64,000 nucleotides of DNA from Kribbella jiaozuonensis (GTDB taxonomy: Bacteria; Actinomycetota; Actinomycetes; Propionibacteriales; Kribbellaceae). Numbering within the stretch: the stretch's first letter is position 1; every line of letters begins with the position of its first letter. The notes under the pieces were generated by a model, which was not told the origin of the DNA, made no database searches, and worked only from the letters and a program-made list of their open reading frames with translations. Location of the stretch: contig NZ_SZPZ01000006.1 of assembly GCF_005233875.1 (NCBI RefSeq), positions 248,001 through 312,000 of the forward strand, read 5' to 3'. Position numbers and translations under genes: made by a program. Below, one piece after another: positions 48,773 through 56,260 of the stretch.

Positions 48773-50280
48773 ATCGTTTCGAAGGCGGCCATCATGGCCA
48801 TGTCCTCGTGTTCGAGGTTGTGGCAGTGGATCAGGTACTTGCCTTTGTGGGCGGTGAACTTGACGAGTACCTCGACGACCTCGGCGGGCCGGATGTCGAC
48901 GGTGTCCTTCCAACCGTGGTCGAACTCTGCGAGCTTGGCCTTGCCGCCTCGGCTGAGCACCTGGAACGGCGCGAGGTGGACATGCACCGGGTGGTGTACG
49001 TCGGTGACGAAGGTCCAGATCTCGTACTGATCCAGCTTCACCTGCGCCTGCATCACCGCGGGATCGAAAGCCTTCCCGTTGATCGTCCAGCCCGAGTGAT
49101 CGCCACCGCGCCGGAAGCGCCACTCCCGCCGTACGACACCGGTCGGCCGCGGCGTCACGGCGTACGACGAGAGTCTGGCCGGGATGTTGCTCTCGTCAAC
49201 GGCCTTGCGTGCGACCTTGAACCGCATGACGTTGGCGTTGTTGTCGAGCTTGTTGACGAGCGTGACCTCGTCGCCCGGCTGGTACTGCGAGAAGTCCACG
49301 ATCACGTCGAACCGCTCGGCCGGCGCGATCACGATCGTCTGGTGTTCGACCGGCACGTCGAGCAGTCCGCCGTCGCTGCCGATCTGGACGAACTCGGCCG
49401 GTCCGTTGCTGAAGGCAAGTTCGTACCTGCGGGCGTTGCTGGCGTTGAGAATGCGGAAGCGGTAGCGGACTGCGTCGACCTCATGCACCGGCCAGGGTGC
49501 GCCGTTGACCAGCGTGACGTCCGCGACCACCCCTTCCATGTAGGCGGATTCGACGCCGGGACCGTCCTTCGCGGCCGGGTAAAGGAACGAGCCGTCGGCG
49601 TCGAACGCGCGGTCCGCGATGACGAGCGGGATCTCGCGATCGCCGTTCGGGAACGGGAGGTTGTCCTCCTCGTCGTCGCGGATGAGGTGCAGACCGAACA
49701 GCCCGCGATAGACCTGTGGTCCGGTGTAGTCCATCGTGTGGTCGTGGTACCAGAGCGTCGCCGCGCGCTGGGTGTTCGGGTACGTGTACGTACGACGGCC
49801 CATCGTCATGTCGCCGCCGCCCATCATGTGGTGGTCGCCGTGCTCGCCGCTCGTCGGCATGATGAAGTCCAGCGGCCAGCCGTCGCTCGGCGCCGGGGTG
49901 TGGCCGCCGTGGAGGTGTACGACGGTCGATACGTCGAGTTCGTTGACCTGCTCGACGACGGTCGTGCGACCGCTGCGTACGTCGAAGGTCGGCCCGGGGA
50001 ACAGGCCGTCGTACCCCATCACTTCGGTCTTGAGGCCGGGGAGGATCTCGAGGCTCGCCTTGCGCTGGACGACCCGGTAGTAGTCGGCCTTGGCGTCCGA
50101 GCGGATCGGCTTCTTGACCGGCGGGATCGGGAGCGGGAGCTGGAACGGCGCGGGGAGTTTCGCCTTGCTGCGCAGGAGTTCTCCGGCCTGTGCGGGCTTC
50201 GCCTCTTGGCCGCAGCTGGTGAGCGTGACGGCTGCTGCGCCGGCGCTGGCTGCCAGGAATCCTCGGCGGGACATCTTCAT
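48769..50280 (-). CDS. Tat-exported multicopper oxidase
   Basis: This 503-residue laccase/CueO-type enzyme has a twin-arginine signal MSRRGFLAASAG and a lipobox LTSC, so it is probably a lipoprotein outside the membrane. All four copper motifs are present: VVHLHGGH, LWYHDHT, HHPVHVHL and HCHNLEHEDMAM. A His/Met-rich loop, GEHGDHHMMGGGDMTMG, recalls copper-binding loops of CueO-like cuprous oxidases. ATG 50280 overlaps the stop of a four-helix membrane protein; longer readings run into that gene. Copper detoxification or phenol/metal oxidation is likely. Confidence 0.95.
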   Translation of the reverse strand: MKMSRRGFLAASAGAAAVTLTSCGQEAKPAQAGELLRSKAKLPAPFQLPLPIPPVKKPIRSDAKADYYRVVQRKASLEILPGLKTEVMGYDGLFPGPTFDVRSGRTTVVEQVNELDVSTVVHLHGGHTPAPSDGWPLDFIMPTSGEHGDHHMMGGGDMTMGRRTYTYPNTQRAATLWYHDHTMDYTGPQVYRGLFGLHLIRDDEEDNLPFPNGDREIPLVIADRAFDADGSFLYPAAKDGPGVESAYMEGVVADVTLVNGAPWPVHEVDAVRYRFRILNASNARRYELAFSNGPAEFVQIGSDGGLLDVPVEHQTIVIAPAERFDVIVDFSQYQPGDEVTLVNKLDNNANVMRFKVARKAVDESNIPARLSSYAVTPRPTGVVRREWRFRRGGDHSGWTINGKAFDPAVMQAQVKLDQYEIWTFVTDVHHPVHVHLAPFQVLSRGGKAKLAEFDHGWKDTVDIRPAEVVEVLVKFTAHKGKYLIHCHNLEHEDMAMMAAFETI

Positions 50281-50708
50281 CGCTTGGCCTCCCGGCGACT
50301 CAGGCGTGCAGTGGAACGGAACGACCAGACCGTCATCCAGACGACGGCGGTGACGATGGCAGTGCCGAGCGGGACGTGTACGGCGAAGTTCTGCGCGTAC
50401 CCGAAGGTGAGCTGGACGAACTCCGCGATGACGAGTGCTGCGGAGGTGATGGTCGGCCAGAGCCGACCGTGGCCCGCGATCGTGTAGCACGCGGCGACGA
50501 TCGTCTGGAGGAACGCGACTATCCAGACGGATCCGCCGATGGTCGCGTGGATGTCGGTCATCGCGTCGACGTTGCCGGCGAGGAAGTAGCCGGCGGCGAT
50601 CGGCTGGGCGACTATCAGCAGGGCGTGCAGGACGAGGGTGATGCGGAGCAGTTGGAGGGTCGCGCGGGGACGGCGTACCTTCGTCGGCTGCTCGATGGTG
50701 GCGGTCAT
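50277..50708 (-). CDS. four-helix membrane protein of the oxidase operon (copy 2)
   Basis: This 143-residue protein has four membrane helices. Conserved histidines lie near the starts of helices 2 and 4 (MTDIHATIGG, FAVHVPLGTA). It is a tandem paralogue of the next gene (shared LHA...QPI.AG..L.G and GY...A.H.PLG.A). The layout resembles small cytochrome-like or DUF6220 proteins; heme binding is a possibility only. ATG 50708 and the stop overlap the neighbouring genes by four bases on both sides. Confidence 0.82.
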   Translation of the reverse strand: MTATIEQPTKVRRPRATLQLLRITLVLHALLIVAQPIAAGYFLAGNVDAMTDIHATIGGSVWIVAFLQTIVAACYTIAGHGRLWPTITSAALVIAEFVQLTFGYAQNFAVHVPLGTAIVTAVVWMTVWSFRSTARLSRREAKR

Positions 50709-51097
50709 GCGGCCACCTCTTGACGGTCGTCGTGCTGGTTGCGGATCCGCTGACGGTTGATCCAGACTGCGAGGGCGACGGTGCCGGCAACCAGCGCAAT
50801 GCCGAGCGGGATATGGATCGCTAGCTGGCGGCTGTAGCCAATCGAGACTTGCACGACTTCGCCGACGAAGATGAGCAGGCTCATCCCCGCTGCCGCTGGT
50901 CGTCCGCCGGTACGCCACCAGATTGTTGCTATCAGCAACTGCGCCAGGCCGAGGAAGACGATCGCCAGACCGGTGGGCTCGTGCATCCGGATTCCGCTCG
51001 GCGATCCGTCGAGATAGATCCCGGCGAATATCGGCTGCAGACAGATCGCTACGGCATGCAGCCCAGCCGTCACCCGGAGCACCATCAAAGCCTTCAT
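50705..51097 (-). CDS. four-helix membrane protein of the oxidase operon (copy 1)
   Basis: This 130-residue four-helix membrane protein (LRVTAGLHAVAICLQPIFAG, LAIVFLGLAQLLIATIWW, GMSLLIFVGEVVQVSIG, LGIALVAGTVALAVWI) has histidines in RMHEPTG and LAIHIPLG. It is the first gene of the oxidase operon. A TACTAT about 12 bases before the ATG may be the -10 box, and CTACATGTAG (51121-51130) just upstream is a possible operator. Confidence 0.8.
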   Translation of the reverse strand: MKALMVLRVTAGLHAVAICLQPIFAGIYLDGSPSGIRMHEPTGLAIVFLGLAQLLIATIWWRTGGRPAAAGMSLLIFVGEVVQVSIGYSRQLAIHIPLGIALVAGTVALAVWINRQRIRNQHDDRQEVAA

Positions 51098-51156
51098 GTA
51101 GACAGACAATAGTAGCCTGACTACATGTAGGGCAATCAGGTATTACCCGGAGGTGT

Positions 51157-51434
51157 TCCCCCGCGTGCTACGCGGGCGCTTTCTTCGTCGCGATGCTCCT
51201 CAGCGCACCCGCTCCACACGCACCCGCCCACCCCCGGCTCAGCGCCGTGCATCCCCATCCGGCTATCGCCGGGTCTTCCGGCTATCGCCGGACGTGGCCG
51301 GCTGCCGCCGGCGAGTTGCGAGCTGCCGCTCGCGGTCGACTGCCGAGGTGATCCCGCCGACTTGCTCGGCCGGAGGCGGCTGCCACGCGCCGGCTACGCG
51401 AGCTCCTTCGTCGCGCGCTACGCCGGTGCTCTCA
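51157..51434. repeat. left arm of ~275-bp inverted repeat
   Basis: This segment is, with scattered mismatches and small gaps, the reverse complement of 52047-52321. Landmarks shared in inverted order are CCGCGTGCTACGC at the outer end, CTTCGTCGCGATGCTCCTC, three CCGGC hairpins at 51258-51273, 51277-51292 and 51297-51312, CGCGGTCGACTGCCGAGGTG, and the 51395-51424 unit with CTCCTTCGTCG between two CTACGC. No credible gene lies in it. Confidence 0.85.
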
Positions 51435-51489
51435 AGGTGGAGTCGTCGGCTTGATCGCGATCGGCTACGCGGGTCTGTAGCGCCGAGCT

Positions 51490-51639
51490 GTGGCGGTGGG
51501 CCTCATCGAGGACCTCGTGGACCGGTTGGCGCACCTGGGCCTGCCCGCTGCGCCCCGGATCGTGGTCAGCCGCGACGACGAGCTGCTGGGCTTCGGAGAT
51601 CCTGTGATGGGGTTTTGTCGGTGTTGTCTGGCACTCTGA
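51490..51639 (+). CDS. 49-residue hypothetical protein between inverted repeats
   Basis: The GTG at 51490 opens 49 codons with normal composition (VGLIEDLVDRLAHLGLPAAPRIVVSRDDELLGFG) ending CRCCLAL. No family is recognised. It lies six bases before the next small gene and within the unique centre of the inverted-repeat structure. Coding status is uncertain. Confidence 0.4.
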   Translation: MAVGLIEDLVDRLAHLGLPAAPRIVVSRDDELLGFGDPVMGFCRCCLAL

Positions 51640-51645
51640 AGGGCG

Positions 51646-51990
51646 ATGAACGAGCCAGGGGTGTTGCTGACTGCGCGGGCGATGGTGCTGCATGACCTCG
51701 CCGCGCGGGGCTTTGACGATGCGGTGATGGTGTCGCTGCTGGAGGATGCCGTGGCCGGTCGTCAGTGGTGGCTGGACCAGTGGCCTGACGGCGCCGAGCA
51801 CATCGCCGGGCTGGTCGCGCAGGACGTGCAAGATCGCCTGGTCGACTCCGGAGTCCGCTGGCCACGCTGCACCGCGTGCGACGACCTCCACGACCACGAG
51901 CTCCGGATAGAACCAGAGCTCGGCCCGGACCCCCACTGGGTGTGCGAACGAGCCGGCATCGCAGTCGCCCCGCTCGGCCACTTGACCTAG
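51646..51990 (+). CDS. 114-residue hypothetical protein between inverted repeats
   Basis: The protein begins MNEPGVLLTARAMVLHDLAA, is acidic and soluble, and has a CTAC...C pattern with several His (CTACDDLHDHE), which could bind metal. No transposase or known mobile-element domain is visible. ATG 51646 is preceded by GAAGGGCG. It is the largest frame in the central 612 bp of the inverted-repeat structure. Confidence 0.6.
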   Translation: MNEPGVLLTARAMVLHDLAARGFDDAVMVSLLEDAVAGRQWWLDQWPDGAEHIAGLVAQDVQDRLVDSGVRWPRCTACDDLHDHELRIEPELGPDPHWVCERAGIAVAPLGHLT

Positions 51991-52046
51991 CAGTTCCACG
52001 CCTGATCCGTGGAGATGCCGGACACCCTGCCGGACGCTGGGACGTC

Positions 52047-52321
52047 GAGAGCGCTGGCGTAGCGCGCGACGAAGGAGCTCGCGTAGCCGGCGCGTGGCAG
52101 CCGGCTCTGGCGGAGCGAGTCCGCGGGACCACCTCGGCAGTCGACCGCGAGCGGAGCGAGCACCCGCCGGCGGCAGCCGGCCACGCCCGGCGGTAGCCGG
52201 AAACACCGGCGATAGCCGGAAAGGATGCACGGCGCTGAGCCGGGGGTGGGTGGGGTGCGTGTGGAGTGGGCGCGCTGAGGAGCATCGCGACGAAGGAAGC
52301 GCCTGCGTAGCACGCGGGGAC
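52047..52321. repeat. right arm of ~275-bp inverted repeat
   Basis: This is the inverted counterpart of 51157-51434. It contains hairpins at 52166-52181 (loop GGCA), 52186-52201 (loop GGTA, one mismatch) and 52205-52220 (loop GATA). GTAG...CGACGAAGGAGC...GTAG motifs lie at 52057-52086 and, in altered form, near 52285-52315. The span 51991-52381 holds no gene other than these repeats and a terminator. Confidence 0.85.
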
Positions 52322-52337
52322 AGACCCCACCAGCAGA

Positions 52338-52373
52338 CCAAACCCCACGGCCCTTGCAGGACGTGGGGTTTGG
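52338..52373. terminator. terminator next to the repeat arm
   Basis: CCAAACCCCACG (52338-52349) pairs perfectly with CGTGGGGTTTGG (52362-52373) over 12 bases. It ends nine bases before the stop of the minus-strand small gene at 52382 and can also stop transcripts leaving the repeat structure. Confidence 0.9.
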
Positions 52374-52381
52374 AGGGTGGA

Positions 52382-52594
52382 TCAGCCGAGGGCGGTTGAG
52401 CAGGTCGGGTCGATCCGGTCCGCCAGTCGCAGTTCGTGCCTGGCCGCGGTTCGCAGTACGGCGCTCAACCGCGTGCGGATTGCCAGCGGCCGGCGGGGTT
52501 CGTCGTACTCCTCCTGGGGAGCGTTCGGAAGAGCGGACTGGGCTAGGTTGCGGGCGTTTTCGACCGCGGTGTTGCCGGGGATGAAGTACGTCAT
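52382..52594 (-). CDS. small hypothetical protein
   Basis: This 70-residue soluble protein (MTYFIPGNTAVENARNLAQS) has no recognised family. The start is well supported by AGGAGGGAGC before the ATG, one of the strongest ribosome-binding sites in the window. It lies downstream of the LacI-type regulator on the same strand (74 bp apart) and ends just before a terminator, so it looks like a real gene. Confidence 0.75.
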   Translation of the reverse strand: MTYFIPGNTAVENARNLAQSALPNAPQEEYDEPRRPLAIRTRLSAVLRTAARHELRLADRIDPTCSTALG

Positions 52595-52667
52595 GGTTCT
52601 GCTCCCTCCTGAGAGCGTGTTTGATCAGCCCGGGAACCGGTCGGTTCCAGGGAGGTGTGTGGAGTTG

Positions 52668-53705
52668 TCAGCGCTTCGGAGCCGGTCCGCTGCTGGAGCG
52701 GACGATGAGCTGCGTCGGCATCAGTACTTGGCGCTCGGTGGATGACGGGTCCAGCAGGATCCGTCCGACCCGGCGTCCTTTGTCCTTGATCGGCTGGCGG
52801 ACCGTGGTCAGTCCGGCAGGTTCCGCGGCCGGGATGTCGTCGAACCCGGCCAGGGTCAGATCGCGACCCGGGGTGAGGCCACGGACCTTCATCGCTTCCA
52901 TCGCGCCGAGCGCCTGGACGTCGCTCAGTCCGACGATCGCGGTCGGCCGGTCCTGCGAGTCGAGCACGTACTCCGCGCCTCGCACTCCGGACGCGAACGC
53001 GTTGTGCCCGCCGGAGACGATGCGCAGCCGCGCGTCCGGCATCGTCTTCTGCAGGCCACGGATCCGCAGCTCGCAGTCGGTGTACCCGACCTCGTCGAGC
53101 GTCAGCTCGACCGGGTGACCGCCCGCGGCCTGGGCGTTGTCGACGAGTACGACGACGTCGCGGTGACCGAGCCGGGCCAGATGCTCGCCCAGCTGCGCGG
53201 CCGCCTCCACCTCGTCGATCGCGACCCAGGACAGGTCCGGGTGGTCGCCCCGATCGGTCGAAACGGCAGGGATCCCGCGGTTGGCGAGGATGTCGAGCGC
53301 TGGATGCCCGCCCGGCACGCAGAAGATCGCCGCCGCGTCGATGGCGGCCTGTTGTACTGCGTTGCTGCCGCCGGCGATGTCGGTCGAACTGAGCGGCATC
53401 AGCAGCAGGCTGGTGGCGAACTCCTCCGCGACCTCGGCGAGCCCGGCCAGGAAGCCGACCGCGTACGGGTCCGAGAAGGCGTAGGCCAGTTTGTCCGTGA
53501 AGAGCACCCCGACCGCGCCGGCCTTGCCGCTCCGTAGAGCGCGGGCCGAGGCGTCCGGTCCGGCGTACCCGAGCTCGTGGGCGGTGGCCAGGATCCGCTC
53601 GCGGAGCGCGGTGGAGAGCTGGTCGGGCTTGTTGTACGCGTTGGAGACGGTCGACGGCGACACGCCGACGGCCTTGGCCACCGTCTTCAGCGTCACTCCG
53701 GCCAT
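52668..53705 (-). CDS. LacI-family transcriptional regulator
   Basis: This 345-residue regulator has an N-terminal LacI helix-turn-helix (TLKTVAKAVGVSPSTVSNAYNKPDQLS), the hinge ASARALRSGKAGAVGVL, and a periplasmic-binding-protein-like ligand domain. ATG 53705 has AGAGG eight bases upstream; GTG 53714 is the alternative. It is divergent from cutC, and a 46-bp nearly perfect inverted repeat starts 12 bp before its start codon. The effector is unknown, presumably a sugar-like molecule. Confidence 0.93.
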   Translation of the reverse strand: MAGVTLKTVAKAVGVSPSTVSNAYNKPDQLSTALRERILATAHELGYAGPDASARALRSGKAGAVGVLFTDKLAYAFSDPYAVGFLAGLAEVAEEFATSLLLMPLSSTDIAGGSNAVQQAAIDAAAIFCVPGGHPALDILANRGIPAVSTDRGDHPDLSWVAIDEVEAAAQLGEHLARLGHRDVVVLVDNAQAAGGHPVELTLDEVGYTDCELRIRGLQKTMPDARLRIVSGGHNAFASGVRGAEYVLDSQDRPTAIVGLSDVQALGAMEAMKVRGLTPGRDLTLAGFDDIPAAEPAGLTTVRQPIKDKGRRVGRILLDPSSTERQVLMPTQLIVRSSSGPAPKR

Positions 53706-53716
53706 CTCACTCACCT

Positions 53717-53762
53717 CTTCTGTATCGTTCTTCTAAATCGATCTAGAAAAACGATACAGAAG
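53717..53762. promoter_or_regulatory. 46-bp inverted repeat between lacI-type gene and cutC
   Basis: CTTCTGTATCGTTCTTCTA (53717-53735) and TAGAAAAACGATACAGAAG (53744-53762) are reverse complements with one mismatch around AATCGATC. The centre TAAATCGATCTA fits the CG-centred palindromes of LacI regulators. The outer arms extend much further than one LacI site needs. Confidence 0.88.
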
Positions 53763-53793
53763 GTCGTCGGAGAGTGCAACAGCAATATGGGAG

Positions 53794-54510
53794 ATGATGG
53801 CCCGCATGGGTTCGTTGCTGGAGATCATCGCGTTGCATCCGGCGGACGCGGAGGCGGCGCAGGAGGGTGGGGCGGACCGGCTGGAGCTGTGCGCCTCGAT
53901 GGAGGCAGACGGGCTGTGTCCGTCGGTGTCCACGGTCAGTGCGATCCGGCGGGTCACCGATCTGCCGTTGCGGGTCATGCTGCGGCTGGAGAACTCGTTC
54001 ACCACCAACGGCGCCGAGCTGAACCGGCTGACCGCCATGGCGCAGTCCTACCTGTCTGCCGGAGCGGACGGCTTCGTGCTGGGCTTCCTGACCCCGGACA
54101 ACCAGGTGGACGTCGAGTCGGTGTCTGCGCTGACCAGCACGTTCGCCGGTACGCCGTGGACGTTCCACCGCGCTATCGACGCCGTACTCGAGCAGCAGCG
54201 GGCGTGGACTGCGCTGCGCACCCTGCCCGGGCTGGACTGCGTACTGACTGCCGGCTCGTCGATCGGTGTCAGCCACGGGCTGGACGACCTGTGCAAGCTG
54301 GCCAAAGAGGACCCAGCTGTCGCCGGCGTGATGATGGCCGGCGGTGGTCTGCAGCCGGAGCATGTCCCGTGGCTGTTCCAGAGCGGCGTACGCCGGTTCC
54401 ACGTCGGTACGTCGGTCCGCCAGGACGGCTCGTGGACCAAGGCGTACGTGAACTCCCGGTTCGTCCGCTCCTGGCGCAACCTGCTCGACGCCCAGGACGC
54501 CCGCGAATGA
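53794..54510 (+). CDS. cutC: CutC-family protein
   Basis: This 238-residue TIM-barrel protein of the CutC family shows LEIIALHPADAEAAQEGGADRLELCA, GADGFVLGFLTPDNQVD, TFHRAIDAV, LDCVLTAGSS and VMMAGGGLQPEHV. CutC was named for copper tolerance, but that role is disputed and a catabolic or nucleotide-related one is possible. A LacI-type regulator next door favours a carbon-source function. ATG 53794 is used; 53797 and 53806 are also in frame. Confidence 0.92.
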   Translation: MMARMGSLLEIIALHPADAEAAQEGGADRLELCASMEADGLCPSVSTVSAIRRVTDLPLRVMLRLENSFTTNGAELNRLTAMAQSYLSAGADGFVLGFLTPDNQVDVESVSALTSTFAGTPWTFHRAIDAVLEQQRAWTALRTLPGLDCVLTAGSSIGVSHGLDDLCKLAKEDPAVAGVMMAGGGLQPEHVPWLFQSGVRRFHVGTSVRQDGSWTKAYVNSRFVRSWRNLLDAQDARE

Positions 54511-54773
54511 TCCTCATCGACCCACCCGCCTGGCCGGCCTGGGACAGAGTCTGGTCCCACCTGGTCAGCGACGAGTCCTACGAGGAGCTCCACGCGTTCG
54601 CCAAGGCAGCAGGCATCCCGTCCCGCGGCTTCGACCGCGACCACTACGACGTACCCAGCGACAAGTACGACGCCCTCATCGCCGCCGGCGCCGTACCGGT
54701 CTCCAGCCGCGAGCTGGTCCAGCGGATCACCGCAGCAGGTCTCCGGCACAGGAAACGGCCCCCGACCGAGTAG
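54507..54773 (+). CDS. DUF4031 protein
   Basis: This 88-residue protein, MILIDPPAWPAWDRVWSHLVSDESYEELHAFAKAAGIPSRGFDRDHYDVP, matches the DUF4031 form. Function unknown. Its ATG overlaps the cutC stop (ATGA), so the two are coupled. Its stop codon lies in the loop of the terminator that follows. Confidence 0.9.
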   Translation: MILIDPPAWPAWDRVWSHLVSDESYEELHAFAKAAGIPSRGFDRDHYDVPSDKYDALIAAGAVPVSSRELVQRITAAGLRHRKRPPTE

Positions 54774-54786
54774 ATCGGGGGCCGTT
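54754..54786. terminator. bidirectional terminator between DUF4031 and tuf
   Basis: AACGGCCCCCGA (54754-54765) pairs perfectly with TCGGGGGCCGTT (54775-54786) across a nine-base loop that contains the DUF4031 stop codon. The convergent tuf stop is seven bases further on. Confidence 0.92.
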
Positions 54787-54792
54787 CGTTGT

Positions 54793-55980
54793 TCAGTCGA
54801 GCAGTTCGGTCACAGTCCCGGCGGCTACGGTGTGGCCGCCTTCGCGGACCGCGAAGCCGAGGCCGACGTTCATCGCGATCGGCTTCTCCAGTTCCACGCC
54901 GAGGTCGATCGTGTCGCCGGGCATCACCAGGGTGATCTCACCGAGGTCGATGCCGCCCGACACGTCCGTCGTACGGAAGTAGAACTGTGGGCGGTAGTCC
55001 GCGGCGAACGGGGTGTGTCGACCACCCTCTGCCGTGGACAGTGCGTGCAGGGTCGCCCGGAACTTCCGGTGCGGCTGCACACTGCCCGGCAACGCCACCA
55101 CCTGGCCGCGACGGACCTCGTCGCGCTTCACGCCACGCAGCAGCACCGCCGCGTTGTCGCCCGCGTCCGCGGACTCCAGCGACTTGCCGAACGTCTCCAT
55201 ACCGATCGCCGTACTGGTGACCGTCGGACCGAGACCGACGACCTCGACCGCGTCGCCGAGCTTCAGCGAACCGCGCTCGACCGCACCGGTGACCACTGTG
55301 CCGCGGCCGCTGATGGTGAGCACGTTCTCGATCGGCATCAGGAACGGCTCGCCCAGCTCACGGTCCGGCACCGGCACGTAGCTGTCGACTGCGTCCAGCA
55401 GCTCACCGATCGCCGCGGTCCACTTCGGGTCGCCTTCCAGCGCCTTCAGACCGGACACGCGTACGACCGGTACGTCGTCACCCGGGAAGCCGTACTCCGA
55501 CAGGAGTTCACGGACCTCCAGCTCGACCAGGTCGAGCAGCTCGGGGTCGTCGACGGTGTCCGCCTTGTTCAGTGCGACCACCAGGTACGGCACGCCCACC
55601 CGGCGCGCGAGCAGCACGTGCTCCCGCGTCTGCGGCATGGCGCCGTCCTGTGCGGAGACGACCAGGATCGCGGCGTCCACCTGCGCGGCGCCGGTGATCA
55701 TGTTCTTCACGTAGTCGGCGTGCCCGGGCATGTCGACATGCGCGTAGTGACGGGTCGCGGTCTCGTACTCGACGTGCGAGATGTTGATCGTGATCCCGCG
55801 CTGGATCTCCTCCGGCGCACGGTCGATCCCGTCGAAGGCGACGAAGCGGTTGACACTCGGGTCGCGCTCCGCGAGCACCTTGGTGATCGCGGCGGTCAGC
55901 GTGGTCTTGCCGTGGTCCACGTGACCCATCGTGCCGATGTTGAGGTGCGGCTTGGTCCGCACGAACTGGCTCTTGGCCAT
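54793..55980 (-). CDS. tuf: stand-alone divergent elongation factor Tu
   Basis: EF-Tu carries aminoacyl-tRNA to the ribosome as a GTPase. The 395-residue protein is full length: GHVDHGKTTLTAAIT (G1), RGITIN (G2), DMPGHADY (G3) and NKAD (G4), then the two beta-barrels. Several nearly invariant places differ from normal EF-Tu: DCPGH is DMPGH, NKCD is NKAD, and AQMDGAILVV is AQVDAAILVV. It is not in the rpsL-fusA-tuf operon, so it is probably a second, specialised copy like Streptomyces tuf2/tuf3. AAGGGAA precedes the ATG. Confidence 0.95.
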   Translation of the reverse strand: MAKSQFVRTKPHLNIGTMGHVDHGKTTLTAAITKVLAERDPSVNRFVAFDGIDRAPEEIQRGITINISHVEYETATRHYAHVDMPGHADYVKNMITGAAQVDAAILVVSAQDGAMPQTREHVLLARRVGVPYLVVALNKADTVDDPELLDLVELEVRELLSEYGFPGDDVPVVRVSGLKALEGDPKWTAAIGELLDAVDSYVPVPDRELGEPFLMPIENVLTISGRGTVVTGAVERGSLKLGDAVEVVGLGPTVTSTAIGMETFGKSLESADAGDNAAVLLRGVKRDEVRRGQVVALPGSVQPHRKFRATLHALSTAEGGRHTPFAADYRPQFYFRTTDVSGGIDLGEITLVMPGDTIDLGVELEKPIAMNVGLGFAVREGGHTVAAGTVTELLD

Positions 55981-56222
55981 GAGTTTTCCCTTGTATGTCA
56001 GAGGATTCGATGAGAGCCAGGACCCTCCGGCAAGCCCTCCAGTGCTGTCACCGCGTGGAGGGGGCCGGTCTCAGGCCACCCTCCTCCGCGGGTCCTGCGC
56101 AGCAGGAGGAGGGTCAGCTTCGAGTGCCGGTGGCTGAATCGACTGACAACGCCCACGTGGGAGCGCCCGTCAGGCCCTTGCCTGACAGGTCGAACTCTGA
56201 AACCACGTAGAACATGCGGATC
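55981..56222 (-). promoter_or_regulatory. structured 5' leader of tuf
   Basis: About 240 bases without a gene separate the promoter from tuf. Visible hairpins are GTCAGGC/GCCTGAC (56169-56186), CCCACGTGGG (56152-56161), a 10-bp stem ACCCTCCTCC/GGAGGAGGGT (56078-56087 with 56105-56114), and CCGGC...CCCTCCA with TGGAGGG...GCCGG (56027-56041 with 56056-56068). TCCTGC/GCAGGA (56093-56107) competes with the third stem. The density of stems suggests a regulatory leader. Confidence 0.6.
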
Positions 56223-56251
56223 ACGGTAGATAAGAACCGTGCCGACGGCAA
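56223..56251 (-). promoter_or_regulatory. tuf promoter
   Basis: On the minus strand TTGCCG (56251-56246), a 17-bp spacer and TACCGT (56228-56223) form a good sigma-70 promoter. It is immediately downstream of the stop of the HD-propeller gene at 56261, so tuf has its own promoter. Confidence 0.65.
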
Positions 56252-56260
56252 AGTAATTCC

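Noticed and set aside
48574..50487. 637-codon plus-strand frame opposite the multicopper oxidase
   Set aside because: It is an antisense shadow; the oxidase has all four copper motifs and a Tat signal on the other strand.
51566..52399. Frames of 100-260 codons running through the inverted-repeat arms
   Set aside because: They change frame with the repeats, are Ala/Arg/Ser-rich, and differ between the two arms. The arms look non-coding.
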